Assembly: GCA_045594565.1 (NCBI GenBank)
Contig: JAZNYT010000002.1
Coordinates: 27,943 to 91,942 of the forward strand
Length of the DNA stretch: 64,000 nt
Source: RGIG6353 sp045594565
Lineage (GTDB): Bacteria > Bacillota > Clostridia > Oscillospirales > SIG627
Reading direction: 5' to 3'
The position numbers and the translations under genes were made by a program. The notes under the pieces are model-generated. The model had not been told where the DNA came from, made no database searches, and saw only the letters and a list, made by a program, of their open reading frames with translations. Shown in pieces: positions 49,709-58,827 of this stretch. The stretch's first letter is position 1, and every line of letters starts with the position of its first letter.

Positions 49709-50724
49709 TTTTCAACAATAAAACAGTTATTTATAAGCCTTTCGTGACCGAGGCTTGGTCTGTTGACGTAATCGCCGTTATAGAAAAGCACCGTTGAGCT
49801 TCCTCCGTCAAGCATGGCGGCGTTTTCGGCTTTTTCCTCCAACATAACCTCTTGCAAAACGTCAAGGTCACAGCCCAGACTCCAGCCCACCTGTCTTCCG
49901 TCGATTACAAGAAAGAGTATTTCGCCCGATTTCCTCTGACCTATAGCCGTTCTGGGAGCGATACCCCATCCGCCTGTTCCGTTCTTTATTGTTCCTTCAC
50001 CGTTTACAACAATATAAGGAGAGAAGGATACGGCACTAACTATACCCATTTCTATCGCCTCTTTTGCCGTACAGTGACGAAGGATGAGAACCCCGTCGGA
50101 GTTCAGACCTATCATATTATATACTTTTTCGTCTTCAATGGAAATAGGGTTTACAAGCTCCGAATTTTCTATAATAAGCCCTGCGGGATTTCCGCCGTTT
50201 GAGTCGTAATTAGCACCGTCTATAAAGCCTCCTCCGTTGATTCCCGCAATTGCACCTGCATCGGTTACCATTCTTTTGACTGTCTGACCTTCCTCAAATT
50301 GCTTTTTCGTGTCTCTTATCTTTACGCGCTTGGGGTCTTTGATAAGCATTACGTATCCTCGGCAGGTAGATTTTGACACCTCCTTCAAGTAGATGCCCTC
50401 TTCAAGCATTTCATACCCTTCCTCGATATAAGTGTCAACGTTTACTTCTTCCGGAGAAACTTCTTCCTTTTCGAACTCTGTCATTTCTGAGTTAAAGCCC
50501 GAATCGTCAATCGCACTCTCTTCCATTATCTTTTTGATTTTTTCTTCAGGAATAAACCAAGTGGCAAGATATTTATGATTCATCGTGGTCATTGCGGTGC
50601 AAACCCACGTGCTTTGAAGACGGGGGGAAAGTCCAAGAACGATGAGTAAGTAAAACAAAAGAACGGAGGTGAGTATAACTGTTAAAACCGAAACGAGCAG
50701 TGCTTTAAAGATTTTCTTTTTCAT
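49705..50724 (-). CDS. Phosphodiester glycosidase (NAGPA) family exported protein
   Basis: A 339-aa protein with an N-terminal membrane anchor (residues 8-30) and a C-terminal NAGPA domain (phosphodiester glycosidase). Family blocks: AGAIAGINGGGFID, GGWGIAPRTAIGQR, GEILFLVIDGRQ and NAAMLDGGSSTVLFYNGD. Such proteins act on cell-envelope or exopolysaccharide glycans. The start at 50724 has GGAGG 5 bases upstream; a TTG four codons earlier is part of the RBS. Pairs with the GIY-YIG gene in one unit. Confidence 0.87.
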   Translation of the reverse strand: MKKKIFKALLVSVLTVILTSVLLFYLLIVLGLSPRLQSTWVCTAMTTMNHKYLATWFIPEEKIKKIMEESAIDDSGFNSEMTEFEKEEVSPEEVNVDTYIEEGYEMLEEGIYLKEVSKSTCRGYVMLIKDPKRVKIRDTKKQFEEGQTVKRMVTDAGAIAGINGGGFIDGANYDSNGGNPAGLIIENSELVNPISIEDEKVYNMIGLNSDGVLILRHCTAKEAIEMGIVSAVSFSPYIVVNGEGTIKNGTGGWGIAPRTAIGQRKSGEILFLVIDGRQVGWSLGCDLDVLQEVMLEEKAENAAMLDGGSSTVLFYNGDYVNRPSLGHERLINNCFIVEK

Positions 50725-50753
50725 ACTTTCCTCCAATAAGCTTTTACACGAAT

Positions 50754-50782
50754 ATTTTAATACTTATGACGGAAAAAATCAA
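50754..50782 (-). promoter_or_regulatory. SigA-type promoter of the phosphodiester glycosidase gene
   Basis: On the minus strand: TTGATT (50782-50777), 17 bp, TAAAAT (50759-50754). Confidence 0.55.
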
Positions 50783-50850
50783 TATATGTTTCCCCACTTT
50801 TATTAAAACTTACAAAAAATTTAAATGTCACAAAAACCTATAATTTTCTC

Positions 50851-50879
50851 TTGACACTTACATGCTTTTGTGATAAAAT
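50851..50879 (+). promoter_or_regulatory. SigA-type promoter of the pyr operon
   Basis: TTGACA (50851-50856), 17 bp ending TGTGA, TAAAAT (50874-50879). The leader of about 60 bases has no terminator/antiterminator pair of the PyrR type. Confidence 0.75.
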
Positions 50880-50946
50880 TATTAAAATTTGAGATAGTAT
50901 GGCTTATAATAAAAAAGAGATAAATAAAGTACTTGTGGAGAAGCGT

Positions 50947-52209
50947 ATGAAATACATTTTGGAAAACGGAATAGTTTATAATAACGGCAAATTTGACCGT
51001 CTTAACATATTGGTTGATGATGGTGTTATTGCCTCCGTTTCTCCTTCTCTTTCTGATAGCACTGCTATTTCTATTGATATTTCCGATAAATATGTTTTTC
51101 CCGGTTTTGCTGATGTACATGTGCATTTGCGAGAGCCGGGATTTATTTATAAAGAAAACGTGAAAACGGGAACACTTGCCGCGGCGCACGGAGGATATAC
51201 CGCAGTTTTGTCGATGCCCAACCTTTCACCCACCCCCGATAGTATGGAGAACCTAGGTCTCCAGCTTGACGCCATAAAGAAAGATGCACTCATCGAGGTC
51301 ATCCCTTATGGTACGATAACCGTAGGGGAGTCGGGAGAGACTCTTTCTGATATGGAAAATATGGCACCCTTCGTCGCGGGGTTCAGCGACGATGGCAGAG
51401 GAGTTCAATCCGCTGAAATGATGGAAAGGGCAATGGAAACGGCAAAGCGTCTTGGCAAAATAATCGCCGCTCACTGTGAAGATAACTCGCTTCTTCACGG
51501 AGGCTATATTCACGACGGCGATTATGCAAAGCTTCATGGTCACCGAGGGATCTGCTCCGAGAGTGAGTGGGGACCTATCAAGCGTGATATTGATCTCGTT
51601 CGAAAAATCGGAGTTTCCTATCACGTATGTCACATATCCACAAAGGAAAGCGTTGCTTTAATTCGCGAGGCTAAAAAGCAAGGGGTGAACATAACCTGCG
51701 AAACAGGACCCCATTATCTTACTCTTACGGATATGGATTTAAAAGAAGAGGGCAGATTCAAGATGAATCCGCCTATCAGAAGCCACGATGATAAAGAGGC
51801 GCTTATTGCAGGACTTTGCGACGGCACTATAGATATGATTGCCACAGACCACGCTCCTCATTCGGAGGAGGAAAAAGCGAAAGGTCTTGAAAAGAGCCTT
51901 ATGGGAGTCGTCGGACTTGAAACCGCATTCCCCGTTCTTTATACAAAGCTGGTAAAACAAGGAGTAATCTCCCTTGAAAAGCTTATAGACCTTATGTCTG
52001 TATCTCCTAAAAAGAGATTTAACCTTAAGGGAGGAACCGAGGTGGGCAACAGAGCGGATCTTACTGTCTTTGATTTGGAAAGAGAGTATGAAATAAATCC
52101 CGATGAATTTTATTCGAAAGGAAGAAGCTCCCCATTCAGCGGTGACAAAGTATTTGGAAAGTGTATTATGACAATGTTTGGAGGTAAAATAGTATGGCAG
52201 GAAAAATGA
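50947..52209 (+). CDS. pyrC: Dihydroorotase
   Basis: A 420-aa class I dihydroorotase closing carbamoyl aspartate to dihydroorotate. Metal site DVHVHLREPGF at the N-terminus, and C-terminal ATDHAPHSEEEKA with the catalytic Asp. The start at 50947 (MKYILENG) has gtggag upstream; an ATG 16 codons earlier is also in frame but less likely by homology. First gene of the UMP operon. Confidence 0.93.
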   Translation: MKYILENGIVYNNGKFDRLNILVDDGVIASVSPSLSDSTAISIDISDKYVFPGFADVHVHLREPGFIYKENVKTGTLAAAHGGYTAVLSMPNLSPTPDSMENLGLQLDAIKKDALIEVIPYGTITVGESGETLSDMENMAPFVAGFSDDGRGVQSAEMMERAMETAKRLGKIIAAHCEDNSLLHGGYIHDGDYAKLHGHRGICSESEWGPIKRDIDLVRKIGVSYHVCHISTKESVALIREAKKQGVNITCETGPHYLTLTDMDLKEEGRFKMNPPIRSHDDKEALIAGLCDGTIDMIATDHAPHSEEEKAKGLEKSLMGVVGLETAFPVLYTKLVKQGVISLEKLIDLMSVSPKKRFNLKGGTEVGNRADLTVFDLEREYEINPDEFYSKGRSSPFSGDKVFGKCIMTMFGGKIVWQEK

Positions 52210-53288
52210 ACAGAAAAATCGTCCTTGAGGACGGAAGTGAATACTTAGGATACGGCTTCGGAGACAACTGCGACAGAGTCTGCGAGATAGTATTCAATAC
52301 ATCTATGGTAGGATATCAGGAAATTGTTTCCGACCCCACTTATATGTACCAGATGGTAGTAATGACTTACCCCATTATCGGTACCTGCGGTGTTGCGGAC
52401 GACTCTGAAACAAAAACCCCTACAATAGGAGGTCTTATTGTTAAGGAGTACAACGATTTGCCTTCAAACTTCAGATACGTTAAAACTCTTTCGGAGGTAA
52501 TGGAGGAAAACCATATTCCCGGTATTTATGGACTCGATACAAGAAAGCTTACAAGAAGCATTCGAGATAACGGATGCTGCAAGGTACTTATCACGTCTAT
52601 CGACACACCTATCGAAGAAGCACTTGAAATTATAAAGAATACCGAAATTCCCACCGATGCAGTTTCTAAAATAAGCTGCAAAAGAAAGTGGTATTCCAGA
52701 ACGAATAATGCAAAGTACAGTGTAGTGCTCGTTGACTTCGGTCTTGAGCCAAATACCGTAGAGCTTCTCAACTCATACGGCTGCAACGTTGCAGTAGTGC
52801 CCTTTGATACTACTGCTGAGGAAATTTTCGGAATGAAGCCCGACGGCATATTCTTGTCTGACGGACCGGGCAGTCCCGAGGACGTTCCATCTCTTGTAAC
52901 GCTTGTAAAAGAGCTTCGCGGAAAATGTCCTTTATTCGGAACAGGTCTTGGACATCAGCTTATCGCACTTGCTTATGGCGCAAAAACCGAAAAGCTTAAA
53001 TTCGGCCACAGAGGTGTAAACCATCCGGTTAAGAATCTTGTAAGCGGTGTTGTTGAGGTTACCTCACAGAACCACGGATACGTGGTAAACCGCGATTCAC
53101 TCAAAGAAACAGGCCTTGAGGTTATGCAAATCAACATTATAGACGATACCGTAGAAGGTATGAAGTGTGATAAGGATAAGGTTTACGGCATCCAGTACCA
53201 GACGGAGAGCGCGCTTAATTCACTTGACGAAAACAGTCTTTTCAAACAGTTTGTTGATACTATGAAGGAGGGAAAAGAGAATGCCTAA
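52194..53288 (+). CDS. carA: Carbamoyl-phosphate synthase small subunit, glutaminase triad degenerate
   Basis: A 364-aa CarA by length and position (between pyrC and carB). The N-terminal domain (MNRKIVLEDGSEYLGYGF, GIYGLDTRKLTR) and class I amidotransferase domain (FLSDGPGSPEDVP, KFGHRGVNHPV, TSQNHGYVV) are recognisable. The nucleophile motif GICLGHQ reads GTGLGHQ (Gly251 for Cys), and the YHPE motif reads YQTE (Gln336 for His, Glu338 kept). Without Cys and His it should not hydrolyse glutamine, so the complex probably uses free ammonia, as in animal CPS1. Start 52194 has GGAGG; 52206 (ATGA overlap) is an alternative. Confidence 0.93.
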   Translation: MAGKMNRKIVLEDGSEYLGYGFGDNCDRVCEIVFNTSMVGYQEIVSDPTYMYQMVVMTYPIIGTCGVADDSETKTPTIGGLIVKEYNDLPSNFRYVKTLSEVMEENHIPGIYGLDTRKLTRSIRDNGCCKVLITSIDTPIEEALEIIKNTEIPTDAVSKISCKRKWYSRTNNAKYSVVLVDFGLEPNTVELLNSYGCNVAVVPFDTTAEEIFGMKPDGIFLSDGPGSPEDVPSLVTLVKELRGKCPLFGTGLGHQLIALAYGAKTEKLKFGHRGVNHPVKNLVSGVVEVTSQNHGYVVNRDSLKETGLEVMQINIIDDTVEGMKCDKDKVYGIQYQTESALNSLDENSLFKQFVDTMKEGKENA

Positions 53289-56200
53289 GAGAAGTGATAT
53301 AAAGAAGATACTTGTTATAGGTTCAGGACCTATAGTAATCGGTCAGGCGGCAGAGTTTGACTATGCGGGAACACAGGCATGTCTCGCCCTTAAAGAAGAG
53401 GGCTATGAGGTAGTTCTTTGTAACTCAAACCCCGCAACAATAATGACGGATACAACTATTGCAGATAAGATATATATGGAGCCCCTTACTCTTGAATACG
53501 TAGCAAAGATACTCAGATATGAGCGTCCCGATGCTATCATTCCGGGTATCGGTGGTCAGACAGGTCTTAACCTCGCAACACAGCTCCACCGTAAGGGCAT
53601 TTTAAAAGAGTGTCAGGTAGAGCTTCTCGGAACACGAGTTGAAAGTATTGAAACTGCAGAGGATAGAGAGCTTTTCAAGGAGTTTTGCGAAAAGCTCGGT
53701 GAGCCCGTTCTCCCTTCAGATACAGTTAACACCATAGAGGACGGTCTTAGGGTAGCGGAGGAGATAGGCTATCCCGTAGTTCTTCGTCCTGCATTCACTC
53801 TTGGCGGTACAGGCGGCGGATTTGCCGACAATGCTGAGGAATGTGAAGAGATACTTAAAAACGCTCTCAAGCTTTCTCCGGTACATCAGGTACTTGTTGA
53901 AAAGAGCATCAAGGGCTACAAGGAAATTGAGTATGAGGTAATGCGCGACTCAAATAACACCGCCATTGCTATCTGTAATATGGAAAACGTTGACCCCGTT
54001 GGTATCCATACAGGTGACTCTGTGGTTGTTTGTCCTACTCAGACTCTTACAAGCAAAGAGTGTGCTATGCTCCGTGAGAGCGCTCTTAAGATTATAAGAG
54101 AGCTTAAAATTGAAGGCGGATGTAACGTACAGTTTGCTCTTGACCCTCACTCACTCGACTACTATCTCATCGAGGTAAACCCTCGTGTATCACGTTCGTC
54201 CGCCCTTGCATCTAAGGCTAGCGGATATCCTATTGCCAGAGTTACAGCAAAGATTGCGGTTGGTATGACTCTTGACGAAATCAAGATTGCCAATACTCCT
54301 GCCGCTTACGAGCCTACTCTTGACTACGTAATTACCAAGATGCCCAGATTCCCCTTCGATAAATTTGCAGATGCCAACAACAAGCTTTCAACCCAGATGA
54401 AGGCAACAGGCGAAGTAATGAGCATCGGACGTAATATCGAAGAAAGCCTTCTTAAAGCAGTTCGTTCTATCGAAATCGGTGTTTCTCACTTCTATATGAA
54501 GAAGTTTGACACCTTCAAGACAGACGAGATGCTCGCTTACGTTAAAGATGCAACCGACGACAGATATTTTGCTATTGCAGAGCTTATAAGACGAGGCACC
54601 GACATCGGTCTTATTTGTGATGCTACCAAGATAGAAATGCTCTTCCTCGAAAAGATCAAGAACATAGTTGATATGGAAGAGGTTCTGAAGAAAAATAAAA
54701 ATAATATTGAAAAGCTCGTGGAAGCAAAGAAAATGGGCTTCTCTGATAATTTCATTTCAAAGCTTTGGGAAGTTGACGAGCTTGAAGTATGGAATTTGAG
54801 AAAGAATAATAATATATTCCCCGTCTACAAGATGATAGACACCTGCGCATCCGAATTCGAAGGCTATATTCCTTATTTCTACTCCACATATGAGGACGAA
54901 AACGAATCTATTGTTTCCGATAAGAAGAAGGTAATCGTTCTCGGATCAGGTCCTATCAGAATCGGACAGGGTGTTGAATTTGACTATTCAACCGTTCACG
55001 CCGTAACCACTATTAAAAAATCCGGCTACGAAGCTATTATCATCAATAACAATCCCGAAACGGTTTCAACCGACTATACAACCTCTGACAAGCTCTACTT
55101 TGAGCCTCTCACAACAGAGGACGTAATGAATATCATCGAGCTCGAAAAGCCTATGGGTGTTATAGCATCCCTCGGCGGACAGACTGCTATTAACCTCGCA
55201 GAGCCTCTTACAAAGCGCGGTGTGAAAATTATCGGTACAGACTGTGATGCAATAGAGAAGGCAGAAAACAGAGATGCCTTTGAAAAGGTACTCCATTCTC
55301 TTAATATTCCTCAGCCCAAAGGCGCTGCAGTAACAAGTATTGAAGACGGTATAAAGGTAGCAAACGATATAGGATATCCCGTTCTTGTTCGTCCTTCCTT
55401 CGTTCTTGGCGGACGTGCCATGCAGATAGTATCCAACGAAGAGATGCTTCGTCATTACCTTAAAACTGCCGTTGAAGTCGACGTTGATAAGCCTGTACTT
55501 GTAGATAAATACATTCAGGGTAAGGAAGTCGAAGTTGATGCAGTATGCGACGGAACAGATGTATTCGTTCCCGGTATTATGGAGCTTGTTGAAAGAACAG
55601 GCGTACACTCCGGCGACTCTATCAGTGTATACCCCTCCTTTACACTCAGCGACAAGGTAAAAGAAACAATTCTTGAATATACCAAGAAGCTTGGCATAGG
55701 AATCGGTATCGTCGGACTCTTCAATATTCAGTTTATCGTTGACAGCAAGGATGACGTTTATATCATCGAGGTAAACCCCCGTTCATCAAGAACAGTGCCC
55801 TTCCTTTCTAAGTCCACAGGCTATAGCCTTGCAGACATAGGAACAAGAGTTATACTTGGCAAGTCTCTTCGTGAGCAGGGAATAACCGAAATTTACCCCA
55901 AGGAAAAGGAACGCTGGTATGTTAAGGCTCCCGCATTCTCCTTCTCCAAGCTCAGCGGTCTTGATGCTTACCTCTCTCCCGAAATGAAGTCCACAGGTGA
56001 AGCGATAGGTTATGACAATAAGCTTAACCGTGCTCTTTATAAGGCTCTTCAAGCAAGCGGTATGAACGTTGTAAACTACGGTACCGTCTTTGCGACTATT
56101 GCAGACAGAGACAAGCCCGAAGCACTTGAGCTTATTAGACGCTTTTATAACCTTGGCTTCAATATTGAAGCAACCGAGGGTACTGCAAAGTATCTTAAGG

Positions 56201-56460
56201 AAAACGGTATAAGAACAAGAGTTCGTCACAAGATAGGCGACGGCAACGAGGATATTCTTAATTCTATAAGACAGGGATACGTAAACTACGTTATCAATAC
56301 CCGTGATATGAATGCGGCAGGAAACCTTTCCGACGGTCACGCTATCAGACAGTGTGCGGTACAGAATAACGTAACAATGTTCACCGCCCTTGATACAGTC
56401 CGCGTTCTTCTTGACGTTCTTGAAGAAACAACACTCGGTATATCTACAATCGACGCTTAA
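53281..56460 (+). CDS. carB: Carbamoyl-phosphate synthase large subunit
   Basis: A 1059-aa synthetase with two tandem ATP-grasp halves (carboxyphosphate half about 1-400, carbamate half about 545-930) and a C-terminal MGS-like regulatory domain. Motifs: VIGSGPIVIGQAAEFDYAGT and the second-half VLGSGPIRIGQGVEFDYS; GGQTGLNLA/GGQTAINLA; LRPAFTLGGTGGG and VRPSFVLGGRAMQ; IEVNPRVSRSSALASK and IEVNPRSSRTVPFLSK. All look intact, in contrast to CarA. Overlaps carA by 8 bases. Confidence 0.97.
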   Translation: MPKRSDIKKILVIGSGPIVIGQAAEFDYAGTQACLALKEEGYEVVLCNSNPATIMTDTTIADKIYMEPLTLEYVAKILRYERPDAIIPGIGGQTGLNLATQLHRKGILKECQVELLGTRVESIETAEDRELFKEFCEKLGEPVLPSDTVNTIEDGLRVAEEIGYPVVLRPAFTLGGTGGGFADNAEECEEILKNALKLSPVHQVLVEKSIKGYKEIEYEVMRDSNNTAIAICNMENVDPVGIHTGDSVVVCPTQTLTSKECAMLRESALKIIRELKIEGGCNVQFALDPHSLDYYLIEVNPRVSRSSALASKASGYPIARVTAKIAVGMTLDEIKIANTPAAYEPTLDYVITKMPRFPFDKFADANNKLSTQMKATGEVMSIGRNIEESLLKAVRSIEIGVSHFYMKKFDTFKTDEMLAYVKDATDDRYFAIAELIRRGTDIGLICDATKIEMLFLEKIKNIVDMEEVLKKNKNNIEKLVEAKKMGFSDNFISKLWEVDELEVWNLRKNNNIFPVYKMIDTCASEFEGYIPYFYSTYEDENESIVSDKKKVIVLGSGPIRIGQGVEFDYSTVHAVTTIKKSGYEAIIINNNPETVSTDYTTSDKLYFEPLTTEDVMNIIELEKPMGVIASLGGQTAINLAEPLTKRGVKIIGTDCDAIEKAENRDAFEKVLHSLNIPQPKGAAVTSIEDGIKVANDIGYPVLVRPSFVLGGRAMQIVSNEEMLRHYLKTAVEVDVDKPVLVDKYIQGKEVEVDAVCDGTDVFVPGIMELVERTGVHSGDSISVYPSFTLSDKVKETILEYTKKLGIGIGIVGLFNIQFIVDSKDDVYIIEVNPRSSRTVPFLSKSTGYSLADIGTRVILGKSLREQGITEIYPKEKERWYVKAPAFSFSKLSGLDAYLSPEMKSTGEAIGYDNKLNRALYKALQASGMNVVNYGTVFATIADRDKPEALELIRRFYNLGFNIEATEGTAKYLKENGIRTRVRHKIGDGNEDILNSIRQGYVNYVINTRDMNAAGNLSDGHAIRQCAVQNNVTMFTALDTVRVLLDVLEETTLGISTIDA

Positions 56461-56477
56461 CGAAAGGAAAATTCGAA

Positions 56478-57209
56478 GTGTTACAGTCTCTTTTTGAAAT
56501 AAAGTCAAATATAAAAATTGCACGTGATATTTATAAAATGGTGCTCGAAGGGGACACTTCACATATTACTGCCCCCGGTCAGTTCATAAATATCAAGCTC
56601 GACGGCAAGTTTTTGCGCCGTCCCATCTCCGTTTGCGACTATGACGGAACTACAGTAACAATAATATATAAAGTAGTAGGTAGGGGGACAGAGCTTCTCT
56701 CTACATACGAAAAGGGTAAATCTCTTGATATACTTACGGGTCTCGGAAACGGCTACAATACATCAAAAAGCGGGAACACACCCCTTCTTATCGGAGGTGG
56801 AGTAGGTGTTCCTCCCATGTATAATCTTGCGAAAAAGCTCATTTCGGAAGGTAAGAGCGTTTCTGTGATTTTAGGCTTTAATTCATCCGACGACGTGTTC
56901 TACGAGGAGGAATTCAAAAAGCTCGGCGCAACCGTTACGGTGACTACCGCCGACGGAACAAAGGGTATTCGAGGTTTTGTAACCGATGCTATGGCAGACG
57001 TTGACTATTCATATTTCTATACATGCGGACCGGAGGTTATGTTCAAGGCGATTGAAAAAATTGCAAAAACAAGCGGTCAGTATAGCTTTGAAGAGCGTAT
57101 GGGCTGCGGCTTCGGCGCTTGTATGGGATGCTCCTGCAAGACAAAATACGGCAACAAGAGAATATGCAAGGACGGGCCTGTGCTTGAAAGGGAGGAGATA
57201 ATATGGTAA
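56478..57209 (+). CDS. pyrK: Dihydroorotate dehydrogenase B, electron transfer subunit
   Basis: A 243-aa FAD and [2Fe-2S] protein passing electrons from dihydroorotate oxidation to NAD+. FAD-binding RRPISVCDYDG; NAD site PLLIGGGVGVPPMYNLA; cluster cysteines in ERMGCGFGACMGCSC with a further Cys in RICKDGPV. GTG start at 56478 with aaagga upstream; no ATG fits. Overlaps pyrD by 7 bases. Confidence 0.94.
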   Translation: MLQSLFEIKSNIKIARDIYKMVLEGDTSHITAPGQFINIKLDGKFLRRPISVCDYDGTTVTIIYKVVGRGTELLSTYEKGKSLDILTGLGNGYNTSKSGNTPLLIGGGVGVPPMYNLAKKLISEGKSVSVILGFNSSDDVFYEEEFKKLGATVTVTTADGTKGIRGFVTDAMADVDYSYFYTCGPEVMFKAIEKIAKTSGQYSFEERMGCGFGACMGCSCKTKYGNKRICKDGPVLEREEIIW

Positions 57210-58114
57210 ACACAAAAATTGACCTTTCGGGTATAATACTTGATAACCCTGTTATTCCTGCAAGCGGTACCTTCGGCTACGGCTATGAATTCGCAGAGCT
57301 CTACGACATCAACTGTCTTGGCACCTTCTCCTTTAAGGGTACAACACTCAATGAGCGCTTTGGAAATCCTACCCCCAGAATCGCAGAGTGTGATGCAGGT
57401 ATGATAAATGCGGTAGGACTTCAAAATCCCGGTGTTGACGCGGTTATTTCGAAGGACCTTCCGCGTCTTAAGAAGTGCTTTTCCAAGCCTGTTATGGCAA
57501 ACGTCAGTGGATTTTCGGTAGAAGAGTACACAAAGGTTTGTGAGATGCTTGACAAGGAAGAGCAGATAGGTTGGTTCGAGGTTAACGTTTCTTGCCCCAA
57601 CGTGCACGGCGGTGGTATGAGCTTCGGTACGTCACCCGAGGCGGCAGGAGAGGTTACACGTGCAGTTAAAAGTGTTACCACAAAGCCCGTGTTCATCAAA
57701 CTTTCACCCAACGTTACCGACATCGTTTCCATTGCTAAAGCGTGCGAAGAGAACGGTGCAGACGGTATAAGTATGATAAATACACTTCTCGGTATGAGAA
57801 TTGACCTAAAAACCAAGAAGCCTGTGATTGCAAATAAAATGGGCGGCTTTTCAGGTTCAGCCATAAAGCCTGTAGCGCTCAGAATGGTATACCAGGTTTA
57901 TGAGGCGGTAAAGATTCCCATTATAGGAATGGGCGGTATTTCAACTGCAGAGGACGTAATAGAAATGATGCTTGCAGGTGCTACCGCAGTTCAGGTAGGT
58001 GCCGCAAACCTCGTTGACCCTTACGTATGTCCCGAGATAATCAAAAGACTTCCTGAAGTAATGGAAAAATACAGAATTGATAATTTAAGTGATATTATAG
58101 GAGGCGCGCACTAA
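57203..58114 (+). CDS. pyrD: Dihydroorotate dehydrogenase, class 1B catalytic subunit
   Basis: A 303-aa FMN-binding TIM-barrel enzyme. Active-site Cys in EVNVSCPNVHGGG; AVGLQNPGVD and IIGMGGIST (FMN phosphate) are class 1B signatures. The adjacent pyrK confirms the NAD-dependent 1B type. The stop overlaps the pyrF start by one base. Confidence 0.96.
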   Translation: MVNTKIDLSGIILDNPVIPASGTFGYGYEFAELYDINCLGTFSFKGTTLNERFGNPTPRIAECDAGMINAVGLQNPGVDAVISKDLPRLKKCFSKPVMANVSGFSVEEYTKVCEMLDKEEQIGWFEVNVSCPNVHGGGMSFGTSPEAAGEVTRAVKSVTTKPVFIKLSPNVTDIVSIAKACEENGADGISMINTLLGMRIDLKTKKPVIANKMGGFSGSAIKPVALRMVYQVYEAVKIPIIGMGGISTAEDVIEMMLAGATAVQVGAANLVDPYVCPEIIKRLPEVMEKYRIDNLSDIIGGAH

Positions 58115-58812
58115 TGGGAAGAGATGTAATTATTGCTTGCGACTTTTCAAGCAAAAAGGACGTAATGGATTTTCTTGACAAGTTTGTTGACGTAAAACCC
58201 TTTGTTAAAATCGGAATGGAGCTTTTTTATGCCGAAGGTCCCGAAATTGTAAAGGAAATCAAGAGAAGAGGACATAAGATTTTCCTCGACTTAAAGCTTC
58301 ACGATATTCCCAATACAGTTAAAAAATCTATGTCGGTTCTTTCACGCCTTGACGTTGATATGACAAACCTTCACGCATCAGGTACTGTTGCTATGATGGA
58401 GGCGGCGATTGAAGGACTTACCAGAGAAGACGGTACAAGACCTATTCTTATAGCGGTAACACAGCTTACCTCAACAAGCGAGGAAAGACTTAAAACCGAC
58501 CTTCTCATAAACGAAACAATGGAAAATACAGTTATGCATTATGCTCATAATGCGAAAATAGCAGGTCTTGACGGCGTCGTATGCTCTCCTCTCGAAGCAG
58601 AAAGAGTCCATACAAGGTGCGGCAAGGAATTCCTTACCGTAACACCGGGTGTAAGATTTGCAGATGGCGACAAGGGTGACCAGGTAAGAGTTATGACTCC
58701 TGCCGAGGCAAAGCGTATCGGCTCCGACTACATAGTAGTAGGAAGACCTATTACCGCCGCAGAGGATCCCGTTGCGGCATATAAGCGTTGCGTTGAAGAA
58801 TTTGTAGACTAA
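58114..58812 (+). CDS. pyrF: Orotidine 5'-phosphate decarboxylase
   Basis: A 232-aa TIM-barrel enzyme making UMP from OMP. Catalytic D-x-K-x-x-D motif in FLDLKLHDIPNTV; phosphate-binding TPGVRFADGDKGDQ and YIVVGRPIT. Length matches the short bacterial form. Followed by pyrE after 15 bases. Confidence 0.96.
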   Translation: MGRDVIIACDFSSKKDVMDFLDKFVDVKPFVKIGMELFYAEGPEIVKEIKRRGHKIFLDLKLHDIPNTVKKSMSVLSRLDVDMTNLHASGTVAMMEAAIEGLTREDGTRPILIAVTQLTSTSEERLKTDLLINETMENTVMHYAHNAKIAGLDGVVCSPLEAERVHTRCGKEFLTVTPGVRFADGDKGDQVRVMTPAEAKRIGSDYIVVGRPITAAEDPVAAYKRCVEEFVD

Positions 58813-58827
58813 AGGAGATATAAAAAT

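Noticed and set aside
55786..56562. 258-aa minus-strand frame
   Set aside because: Antisense to the end of carB and the start of pyrK; no family resemblance.
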